Assembly (NCBI GenBank): GCA_964462535.1
Contig: CAYWXV010000016.1
Coordinates: forward strand, 1-64,000
Source: CAYWXV01 sp964462535
Lineage (GTDB): Bacteria; Bacteroidota; Ignavibacteria; OLB7
Reading direction: 5' to 3'
DNA: 64,000 bases
Each line of letters begins with the position of its first letter. Position 1 is the first letter of the stretch. This document shows, piece after piece, positions 16,563 to 24,251 of this stretch. A model generated the notes under the pieces. The model was not told where the DNA came from. It did no database searches and saw only the letters and a list, made by a program, of their open reading frames with translations. Both the position numbers and the translations under genes were made by a program.

Positions 16563-18688
16563 AAGCCCGCGCTCTCCTCCTGGTTTCCATGTTGTGTCTG
16601 ACAGCCGCTGCCCGCGCGCAGGACAGCCTGCGCCCCGCGTACGGGGTTTCTGGTGGATGGACAATGAATGCGCACACCGCAGACTTCAGAGCACTCCCCG
16701 GATTCCCCAATTGTTGTCCCAGGTTTCAGAGCGGGGATGGGAATGGGATAAATGGGGGGATAGTGTATGATCTTCCCCTCTCAAGCCGGTTCGCACTATC
16801 GTTCCGGGCGAACTACGTTTCTCACGACGCAACTCTGTTAGAAAGAGAAGCGATTCGCATCATTGTCGGCGGGGTTGGGGCGGATGGAGCATTCGAGCAT
16901 TCGATTGACATATCGATTGCCTCGTTGGGCCTTGAACCGCTCGTTGCGATTCGCCCGATGGACCACCTTGCGATCATGGTTGGGCTCCGTGGCGGTGCGA
17001 CCGTCAGCAAGAGGTTTGCTCAGAAGGAGGTGATCGTCGACCCGCCTGGTGTTGGGACGTTCCTCGATTCACTTGGGCGCGACTCGCAGAGCAGAATTCG
17101 GAACGACACATCGGCCGAGCTGTCGAACGTTTCTTCGATTCTCATTCATGGCGTTGCCGCCGTCACATACGAGTTACCGTTAAATGCGCGTGGTACTTGG
17201 CAGCTGTCACCAGAGGTGGCCTGGATGCAGGGACTCAATGACGTCGTGGACGGGCTAACGTGGAAAATGAACGGACTGCGTGTTTCGCTGGGCATGAAGT
17301 ATTCCCCTCCGTTCGTACATCCCACCTTTTACGATACGACGTACACACGCGACACCACCGTTCGGCTTGCCTCGCTCAACTCCCCTCGCCTGACGTTGAC
17401 AAACAGAACATCGAATGATATCCGGCAGGAGCTCGAGGACGCGACGCTCATCCGGACGAGCGTCCATGAATCATATCTGCTAGAAAACCCGGAACCGGTT
17501 ACAGTGACGTGTAGCGTGACTGCAGCCGGTGTCAGTCCGGATGGACAAGAAGAGCCTATAGCTGCGTTGCGTGTCGAAGAGTTCGAAGCAATCAACACCC
17601 TGCCGATGCTGAATTTTGTCTTCTTCGACCCCGGTTCGTCGACATTGCCTGGACGTTATGTGACGCTGGATCGGGGCGGGGCGGACTCGTTCAGGCCGGA
17701 GCATCTGTTCGGACGAGGAACGATCCCAACCTATCACAGCATGCTCAACATCATCGGCGAGAGGATGCGGCAGTATCCCGACGCGGTGCTGACACTTACC
17801 GGCTGCAACGCCGATGTCGACGACGAGAAGGGAGAGACCCAGCTCTCCATGAATCGCGCGATCACGGTCCGGGATTATTTCTCGACCGTCTGGGGAATCG
17901 ACACGTCGAGACTTCGCATCGCGGCGCGGAACTTACCCGCCCATCCATCCAATCGCGCGACGGTCGACGGTCAGCAGGAGAATCGTCGCGTGGAAATCAC
18001 GTCCGACACGCCGGAGATTCTCGACGTCTTTATTGCTCACGACACAACACGCACCACGAACCCTCCGATCGTCCGACTCCATCTTGCCGCCAGCGCGTCG
18101 CGTGGTGTCGGGGCATGGCGTCTTCTTGTGAAGCAGCACGGATCGATACTGCGTGAGTATTCCGGAAGCGGAGCTCCACCGGAAACTCTGGATTGGGACT
18201 TGACTCGAGATGGAGAAAACCTCCCGCGTTTCAGCGAGCCGTTGCAGATCGACATGCAGGTTACGGATCGCGAAGATCGTCGCGCCGAGAATGGGGCGCA
18301 GTTGCCGACCCGTGTCGTCACGCTTCAGGAAAAGAGAGACAACGTCAGCGGAGACGTTCGGATCGATCGGTATAATCTGATCCTGTTCGACTACAACAGC
18401 TCAGCTCTTGGTGCCGGCAACCAGAGGATCGTTGGACTGGTACAGTCCCGGTTGAAGCCGTCATCACAGATCACGGTCGAGGGATTTACCGACAGGAGTG
18501 GCGACGCGAACGCGAATCGTCGGCTAGCTGAGGCGCGTGCGAAGTCTTCGGCGAACGCAATCGGCAGAAAGGATGCGGTCTATCGTGGTATTGGTGAGGA
18601 TCGTCTTCTGTTCGACAACGACCTTCCCGAAGGACGCTTCCTCTGTCGCACGGTGCAGATCACAGTGCGAACGCCGGTGGGGAGGTGA
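16559..18688 (+). CDS. Outer-membrane protein with beta-barrel-like N-terminus and two OmpA-like domains
   Basis: A 709-residue exported protein (signal peptide MKARALLLVSMLCLTAAARAQ). Residues ~22-245 resemble a PorT/OmpW-type barrel with alternating strands. Residues ~350-485 form a first OmpA-like unit ('LNFVFFDPGSSTLPGRY', 'LTLTGCNADVDDEKG', 'LSMNRAITVRDYFS', 'QENRRVEITSD'). Residues ~600-705 form a second ('DRYNLILFDYNSSALG', 'ITVEGFTDRSGDANANRRLAEARA'). OmpA-C domains bind peptidoglycan; the paired, spaced arrangement is uncommon. Its ATG overlaps the stop of the WD40 gene. A weak hairpin (18715-18731) follows. Confidence 0.82.
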   Translation: MKARALLLVSMLCLTAAARAQDSLRPAYGVSGGWTMNAHTADFRALPGFPNCCPRFQSGDGNGINGGIVYDLPLSSRFALSFRANYVSHDATLLEREAIRIIVGGVGADGAFEHSIDISIASLGLEPLVAIRPMDHLAIMVGLRGGATVSKRFAQKEVIVDPPGVGTFLDSLGRDSQSRIRNDTSAELSNVSSILIHGVAAVTYELPLNARGTWQLSPEVAWMQGLNDVVDGLTWKMNGLRVSLGMKYSPPFVHPTFYDTTYTRDTTVRLASLNSPRLTLTNRTSNDIRQELEDATLIRTSVHESYLLENPEPVTVTCSVTAAGVSPDGQEEPIAALRVEEFEAINTLPMLNFVFFDPGSSTLPGRYVTLDRGGADSFRPEHLFGRGTIPTYHSMLNIIGERMRQYPDAVLTLTGCNADVDDEKGETQLSMNRAITVRDYFSTVWGIDTSRLRIAARNLPAHPSNRATVDGQQENRRVEITSDTPEILDVFIAHDTTRTTNPPIVRLHLAASASRGVGAWRLLVKQHGSILREYSGSGAPPETLDWDLTRDGENLPRFSEPLQIDMQVTDREDRRAENGAQLPTRVVTLQEKRDNVSGDVRIDRYNLILFDYNSSALGAGNQRIVGLVQSRLKPSSQITVEGFTDRSGDANANRRLAEARAKSSANAIGRKDAVYRGIGEDRLLFDNDLPEGRFLCRTVQITVRTPVGR

Positions 18689-18714
18689 GGGACGATTAGG
18701 TGTTCGACCGGACG

Positions 18715-18731
18715 GCATTCTATCGGAATGC
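18715..18731 (+). terminator. Weak hairpin after the OmpA gene
   Basis: GCATTC-TATCG-GAATGC gives a 6-bp stem 26 bases after the stop, without a T tract. It could mark the end of the lptFG-to-OmpA transcript. Confidence 0.3.
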
Positions 18732-18918
18732 GGAATGAGCCACGTGTCAGTTGTCCGTGGATCTTCATTTGTGTTATGAAGCGAGCCAACGTGCACAAGC
18801 AACGCGGCACACGCCACAAGACATCGCCACCGAACGAGCAATCCAGGTCAACGGACCCGAACCGCACCATCGCGAATCGGCTCCGAATGTGCAGTGCCGT
18901 TCGAGCCAACAGAGCATC

Positions 18919-19662
18919 ATGAAGTACCTTCTTATCATACTCGTTAGCGGAATCATGGTGGGCGACACTAACGCCTCCCACGGCAGGCTTCCAAAGTACC
19001 CGCACGTCCCACCAATCCCGGATTCAACGCTTCTGCCGGCCGAGGTCAGGGCGGATTTCGAATTGGAGTCGAACGAGCTTGCACTGCAGTGGATGAACCT
19101 ACATGATCACTTGACCGAGGCCGACATCGAAATGCCAACGAGTCTGCAGCGTTCGATCTTCAACGCGTTGGCGCGTTCCTATCTTCGGTTACCGGATAGT
19201 GTGCGCCGAACGGTCCCTTCGCGGTGGGACGTGTGGAGTGATGGCCCCTTCCTTCTTCGCATCAACACGCGTCGTGCTAAATGGAGTTGAACATGGCTGC
19301 GCGGCAGGAAGACGGAGAACCGGCTTGAGGATCGACTCACTGCCAGCTTCCGTCTTAAAGCGCGTGTCGCCGAAGAGGGGAGTCCTGATGAAGTGTGCGT
19401 AGACGGCGGGGTTGGCGTCAGGCAACCCATTTGCTCCTCGGCATTTGTGGGCGTCTTCTCCCGTCCTGGTGGTGTAATCGTATTGGGAGTCACCACGCCA
19501 ACTCTCGAAGGAATTGAGGACTCCGAGGAGGTGAACCTTCAGGAGGGCGCGTGGGTTGTCACGTATCACCGACAATGCTACGACGATGCGATCCTTGACT
19601 GTGGACCATCGTACCTGGTGCGCCAGGATGGAACTACCACGGCCATCCCCAATGATTCCTGA
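18919..19662 (+). pseudogene. Secreted tandem-family protein, copy 3, interrupted by an in-frame TGA
   Basis: Start MKYLLIILVSGIMVG with a short signal peptide, then 'YPHVPPIPDSTLLPAEVRADFE', 'SIFNALARSYLRLP', 'INTRRAKWS' and TGA at 19288-19290. The same frame continues without interruption for 123 codons to 19662 with all the later family blocks: 'TWLRGRKTENRLED', 'SRPGGVIVLGV', 'WVVTYHRQCYDDAILDCG'. In the other copies the stop column is Asn, Val or Ser in 'W..AW'. One base change explains it, so it is a recent pseudogene, a sequencing error, or (unlikely) read-through. Confidence 0.75.
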
Positions 19663-19707
19663 CGGGTTGCGTGCCAGATATTGAGTCAGAAACCTCGGAG
19701 CGCCTAC

Positions 19708-20523
19708 ATGCTGCGCCTGGTCCTCTTCATTCTCTTCCCCACTCTCGTTCTCCCCATTCTTCTTCACGGCCAATGCGGAGAGGACTACTATCCGCATGTC
19801 CCTTCACCGACTGAGTTCGAGGGGATTCCCGATTCGATGAACACTCGATTCCGGGACGATGCGATGACGTTGGCAATGGAATGGATAGGGAAGAATTGCC
19901 GTGAAGATGAAGAACGTGTCACTCCTCCTGAAGCTCTCATCACCAGCCTTCACAACGCGCTGATCCGTTGCTATCAATACGCGACGCCACCAGTGCGCTC
20001 GATAATGGAAGGACGTCATCCAGGCGTCGACGGTGATTCCGCGTTAACCATCTACATCGACATGCAGGTCGCGCGCTGGGGATCAGCCTGGATGAAAGGG
20101 AAAGAGTCGGGCGATTCTCTTATCGATTACTGGACCAGGACTCTTGGATTGCGAGTGGTGGAGTCGGAGAAACTGAACAGGAAATGGACGCGTTTGGTCA
20201 TCGCATCGGATCGACGTTTCAATGCAGATCCGCTCTACTCCATACTTGCCCGAACATCCGGACTGCGGTCAACAAATCCAGAACCACCATCCGCGCCCGA
20301 ATCGAAGCCGTGGCAACGAGGCGGGAGGAGAGCTCCCGCGCCAACAGCACTAGAAATGTCTCGCGAAGAATCGCAGAGGGACAGAGAGCCATTCTTCCGT
20401 CAGGACGTCGACTCGTGGGTATTCAACTACAGGGTGATGTGTAGCAACGACCGGACATGGGGTTGCGGGGCGACGTTCCGCGTCATGTCGAGCGGGGAGG
20501 TGTCGATGTCGACAGTGTTTTGA
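19708..20523 (+). CDS. Secreted protein of the tandem family, copy 4 (intact, longest)
   Basis: A 271-residue exported protein; the signal peptide starts at ATG 19708 (MLRLVLFILFPTLVLPILLHG). A TTG at 19681 is in frame but would spoil the signal peptide. Family blocks: 'YPHVPSPTEFEGIPDSMNT' then 'RFRDDAMTLAMEW', 'LITSLHNALIRCYQYATP', 'VARWGSAWMKGKESGDS', 'LARTSGLRSTNP', and C-terminal 'WVFNYRVMCSNDRTWGCG'. The two C-terminal cysteines line up with copies 2 and 3 and may form a disulfide. A charged Arg/Glu insert at ~205-235 is unique to this copy. Function is unknown. Confidence 0.78.
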   Translation: MLRLVLFILFPTLVLPILLHGQCGEDYYPHVPSPTEFEGIPDSMNTRFRDDAMTLAMEWIGKNCREDEERVTPPEALITSLHNALIRCYQYATPPVRSIMEGRHPGVDGDSALTIYIDMQVARWGSAWMKGKESGDSLIDYWTRTLGLRVVESEKLNRKWTRLVIASDRRFNADPLYSILARTSGLRSTNPEPPSAPESKPWQRGGRRAPAPTALEMSREESQRDREPFFRQDVDSWVFNYRVMCSNDRTWGCGATFRVMSSGEVSMSTVF

Positions 20524-20579
20524 GGGGAGTGGGAGCGTACTGGAAGGTCAGGAGTAGTTGATAGACGCAGGTATGCATT

Positions 20580-20648
20580 CTAACGTCCACCAAACGTCCA
20601 ATCCCCGCCACGCGGACGTGTACTGCGAAGCGATCTAACGTCCACCAC
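20580..20648. repeat. Repeated CTAACGTCCACCA motif
   Basis: CTAACGTCCACCA occurs at 20580-20592 and again at 20635-20647, flanking a GTCC/GGAC-containing spacer between two convergent genes. A related palindromic form (CTAACGTCCGC...GCGGAC) lies at 60799-60819. The second copy encodes the last codons and stop of the minus-strand gene. It may be a small REP element or part of a two-way terminator. Confidence 0.4.
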
Positions 20649-22176
20649 GAGAAGTATCTGACGACTTGTTGTGCGCGCCGTTCCCCCCCCACGCGTACCA
20701 CCCATCCGCCTCCTGTTCTTTCAACTGAATGCAGACAAGCCACCCGTCGTTCGTTCCAACGTACATATTTCCGTTCGCCAGAATCGGCTGGAAGGAGATT
20801 GGGTGGTTGATATTGTAGTTGAAGCGGAGCGCTCCATTGTCAGATCGAACGGAGAGAAGATGGCCCAGAGTGGTCGATATGTAGAGGTTCTCACCACCGA
20901 TCGCGGGGGGAAGGAATATCTGTCCACCATTCTGCACCCCCTTTCCCTTCGCCTCGGCTCGCCAGCGCATCTCGCCACGATCGGCATCGACACTGTTGAG
21001 GTAAATACCCTGCGCATTCATCAGCCGACCGTTGCTGTATGCAGCCCGGGCTCCCTGATATGCCCAGGCGCCGACGACCGTCGAGACACCCAGATGCTTG
21101 TTTGCATCACCGAGATTCGCCGCCGGAGGAGCCGAGGTGAATCCGACTGATCCGTCGAGCTGCGCCTGTGTTGCGTGGTCGATGCCGACACCACCACCCT
21201 GATCCTCGCGGAGATGACTCGCGTCGCCGGCGGCCAGCATGCCGTTGTGAAGCGCATTCCCTCGCGCAGCATCGGTGACCACCATTCCCTCTACCGTAGT
21301 GCCGGACTCCTCATCGCGAGCGGAGAAGATCGCCTGTCCATTGACAATCAATGGCGCGCTCGTCCCCGCGTTTTCTTCCTTCCAGATCTCCTCGCCCGTC
21401 AACGCATTCAGGCAGTATGACGTTCCGTTGAAGCAGGTGAAATAGAGCCGATCTCCGTCGACGACTGGAGCCGTGATGACATCTCCCGGTATTCCATAGC
21501 TCCAGATGTGTGTGCCGGTACGGAGATCGGCGCAGAGCATCGCATGAGTTCCCGAACCCTCCACGTGAGTGTTCGAAGAATTGTGTGGTAGCGAGTTATT
21601 GTTCTGAAGCTCACCCCTACCATTCGCCGGATGTGCGATAAAGAGGCGTCCGTTCGATACTGCTGGCTGGCTCATCAACGGATCGCCGAGCCATTCCTGC
21701 CACACCACCTTTCCTGTTTCCGCCTCGACGACGATAACTGTGCAGCTCTCGGTATTGAATGCGACGTAGCCATTCTCTTCAACCGCTGCGGTCGGCCCGT
21801 CATCGGCTGTGCGAATGGACCATGCGGTCTTGCCGGTCGCCGCGTCGAATGCATGGAAATCGTACGAGCCGTATCCTCCGCCAACGAAGAGATGCCCGTT
21901 CGCAAAGCATGGTGTCGCGATCGGCCGATTCCCCGGAATGCGCACCGCCCATCCGCTCCGTCCGTCAGGGGTCGTGAATGTCACCGGCGTCAGCTCAGTC
22001 GCGTTCGCATCGAACTGAACATCTATTGCGCTGTCGATGTTGATTGAAATCGACGGAACGTCGATTGTCCGACGGATTGAGTCGGGGGGAAACAGATGCG
22101 TGGTGGGTTGGGGGGCGTTTGTGAACGCCAGAATTCCAAGGAGAGGCAGGATTGCCAGGAATATTCCTCTCATCAT
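20635..22176 (-). CDS. PQQ-type (PQQ_2) beta-propeller protein, exported
   Basis: About 513 residues beginning MMRGIFLAILPLLGILAFTNA, a signal peptide or N-terminal anchor. Blades repeat the pattern 'ANGHLFVGGGYGSYDFHAFDAATGKTAW' in type, 'SNGRLFIAHP', 'VDGDRLYFTCFNGTSYCLNALTGEEIW', 'NGNMYVGTNDGWLVCI'. This is the PQQ-like propeller fold (as in BamB); the residues needed for cofactor binding are not obvious, so an enzyme role is not claimed. The start (ATG 22176 or 22173) has a good GGAGGAAT ribosome site. It is convergent with copy 4 of the tandem family. Confidence 0.8.
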   Translation of the reverse strand: MMRGIFLAILPLLGILAFTNAPQPTTHLFPPDSIRRTIDVPSISINIDSAIDVQFDANATELTPVTFTTPDGRSGWAVRIPGNRPIATPCFANGHLFVGGGYGSYDFHAFDAATGKTAWSIRTADDGPTAAVEENGYVAFNTESCTVIVVEAETGKVVWQEWLGDPLMSQPAVSNGRLFIAHPANGRGELQNNNSLPHNSSNTHVEGSGTHAMLCADLRTGTHIWSYGIPGDVITAPVVDGDRLYFTCFNGTSYCLNALTGEEIWKEENAGTSAPLIVNGQAIFSARDEESGTTVEGMVVTDAARGNALHNGMLAAGDASHLREDQGGGVGIDHATQAQLDGSVGFTSAPPAANLGDANKHLGVSTVVGAWAYQGARAAYSNGRLMNAQGIYLNSVDADRGEMRWRAEAKGKGVQNGGQIFLPPAIGGENLYISTTLGHLLSVRSDNGALRFNYNINHPISFQPILANGNMYVGTNDGWLVCIQLKEQEADGWYAWGGNGAHNKSSDTSRGGR

Positions 22177-22277
22177 TGCGATTCCTCCGTTGCGTTGTGA
22201 CCCTCGGAGGACGCACTCTGCATAATCATGTAACACCGATAGTGTCATTCGTCATCGTGCTCGACGTGCGATCCCGA

Positions 22278-22285
22278 TAGTTTTG
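22278..22285 (+). promoter_or_regulatory. Possible -7 promoter element (TAGTTTTG)
   Basis: A perfect TAnnTTTG match 30 bases before the ATG of the 22316 gene. The nearest TTCG-like -33 candidate is too far upstream, so only the -7 half is supported. Confidence 0.35.
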
Positions 22286-22315
22286 GTTTCCCTCGTCACC
22301 CTTTCGAGGACTGCC

Positions 22316-23173
22316 ATGAAGAGTCCCAACGTCCTACCGCTACTCATTCTGGTTCTTGTCATCATCGCGACGTCCACGGGTGTATTCTACCGGACGGAGG
22401 GATCGCCGATTCAGCAGATGACGATTCGAGGTGAGCGGGCGACGTTCCAGGGGAGCGGTCTCTATCGTTATGATCCAGTTGCGGTGGCACGTGAGGGGGT
22501 GATTTGGGACGTCGTCGATCTCCTTGTCACGATCCCCCTCTTCATCGTTTCCATCGTCCTGACCCGACGGAAATCGCTTCGAGGCTCGTTAATGATGCTC
22601 GGGTTTCTCTTCTACTTCTTCTATCGCTACCTGATGTTCGCCACTATGTCGGCGTTGAACTTCATGTACCCGGTCTACGTTCTGATTTTCGCCCTCAGCG
22701 CTATCGCCTTCTTTGCGACGCTTCACACTGTTGATGTCGCGACGCTTCCAATGCGGTTCTCTGCTTCGTTTCCCCGGCGATTCTTCGTCGGCTACGGTAT
22801 CGGGGCGGGTGTCATGATCACGCTCCTGTGGACTCGCCTTATCGCTTCCATTCTCGTTCCGAATCGATTTCCCGATGAATACGCCGGAATGACAACACTG
22901 GAGACGCAAGCCCTGGATCTGGGGCTCGTGGTCCCGCTGATGATTTCCACCTCGATTCTCCTGATACGACGTTCTCCGTGGGGCCATCTCCTCGCATGCG
23001 TGGCAGTGACCTTCGGCATGATTATGTGCATCGTTATACCCTCCTGGATTGCGATTCCGGCGATACAGGATGGGGTGATCAAGCCGGTCGAAGCAGTTCC
23101 CTTCCTTGCTCTCTGTGTCGCCGGGCTTGTTCTCGCATGGCGATTGTGGCGGGGGATGGCGGGCCAGGGATGA
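22316..23173 (+). CDS. Polytopic membrane protein of unknown function
   Basis: A 285-residue protein with about seven membrane segments: one at the N-terminus ('VLPLLILVLVIIATSTGVFY'), an outside loop of ~50 residues, then six more from ~62 to 280 ('VDLLVTIPLFIVSIVL', 'YPVYVLIFALSAIAFF', 'GAGVMITLLWTRLIASIL', 'FGMIMCIVIPSWIAIPAI'). No family motif was recognised. ATG 22316 follows a possible promoter box. It is 109 bp from the SRPBCC membrane gene and may be co-expressed with it. Confidence 0.75.
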   Translation: MKSPNVLPLLILVLVIIATSTGVFYRTEGSPIQQMTIRGERATFQGSGLYRYDPVAVAREGVIWDVVDLLVTIPLFIVSIVLTRRKSLRGSLMMLGFLFYFFYRYLMFATMSALNFMYPVYVLIFALSAIAFFATLHTVDVATLPMRFSASFPRRFFVGYGIGAGVMITLLWTRLIASILVPNRFPDEYAGMTTLETQALDLGLVVPLMISTSILLIRRSPWGHLLACVAVTFGMIMCIVIPSWIAIPAIQDGVIKPVEAVPFLALCVAGLVLAWRLWRGMAGQG

Positions 23174-23282
23174 GGGCGGAGAATCTTTCTGGCTACTGCG
23201 GGCAATTGCACGCGAGGACGTTGAAATTGCCGGTGCGAGCCGGCCTTGACGGCGTCAATCGTCCACAACAGACGTGGTTACT

Positions 23283-24191
23283 ATGGCAATGCGACTGCTG
23301 GTACTTCTCTCCGCATTGATTGCGGTTCTCCTCATCTTTTTCTTCGTCGCGCGTCCATGGTACCTCCAGTGGGGAGCGACAGATGAAGAGACGACCATGG
23401 TGCTTCCTGGGGATGAGATCGTGCCAAACGCCGGCGACGGTGAGACGCGCGCGATCACCATCGACGCACCGATCAATCACGTCTGGCCATGGATGGCACA
23501 GGTCGGGCAGGATCGGGGTGGATTCTACAGCTTCGACCTGCTTGAAAACCTGGTGGGCTGCCAGATGCCAACCGAAGATCGGCTTCGTCCCGATAAGCAG
23601 TCGTGGGCACTCGGTGACAAGCTCTGGATGTATCCACGTGAGAAGGCAGGTGGAATTGGATACGCGACGCTCCGGTCCTTTGTCCCGGGGCGCGCCCTTG
23701 GGTTCGGCACACACGTTGTTGGCACGTCCATCGATCAGCCGGAAGATGGAAGCTGGTCATTCGTTCTGGTACCGGTGAGCGACTCAGCAACGCGGCTGCT
23801 GATACGCGGACGCGGGGCGCCGGGGCGGACCCTCCTTGGCGTCGCATTCGATCGAGCCATCTTCGAACCGCTGCATTTCATGATGGAGAAGCGGATGATG
23901 ATCGGGGTGAAGGAATTGGCGGAGACGGGAGAGAGAGGAAGACTTGTCAACCACGTTCACGTTGCGATTTGGGCGCTCACGTTTGTGCTCATGATCGCAT
24001 CGGGTCTCCTGGTGCTACGCCGCACCGAGTGGCAGCGACCCTTGATCGGCTTCATCGCGTCGGCCGTCGCGTTTCAGATCATGACATTCGTTCAACCCCA
24101 CGTGCTTATCGAAGCGGCGATCGTAGTATCGATCGTACTCTGGGTGTGGCGCGGTCACCATCGTCCTGCGCTCCGAGAGGACTTCATGTAA
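23283..24191 (+). CDS. Membrane-anchored SRPBCC-family protein
   Basis: A 302-residue protein. An N-terminal membrane segment (~5-22, 'LVLLSALIAVLLIFFFVA') precedes an SRPBCC domain (~55-215: 'ITIDAPINHVWPWMAQVGQDRGGFYSFD' in pattern, 'RPDKQSWALGDKLW', 'RLLIRGRGAP'). Three C-terminal membrane segments follow (~225-290). The 'W.WMAQ.G..RGGFYS' block is typical of a subgroup of SRPBCC proteins of unknown ligand. ATG 23283 is preferred to an upstream GTG at 23274. Confidence 0.78.
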   Translation: MAMRLLVLLSALIAVLLIFFFVARPWYLQWGATDEETTMVLPGDEIVPNAGDGETRAITIDAPINHVWPWMAQVGQDRGGFYSFDLLENLVGCQMPTEDRLRPDKQSWALGDKLWMYPREKAGGIGYATLRSFVPGRALGFGTHVVGTSIDQPEDGSWSFVLVPVSDSATRLLIRGRGAPGRTLLGVAFDRAIFEPLHFMMEKRMMIGVKELAETGERGRLVNHVHVAIWALTFVLMIASGLLVLRRTEWQRPLIGFIASAVAFQIMTFVQPHVLIEAAIVVSIVLWVWRGHHRPALREDFM

Positions 24192-24251
24192 GAGGGGGAG
24201 GATGTTATGGAAGGCTAGAACAGGTATCTTCTTCGCGTTCTCCTTCCGATT

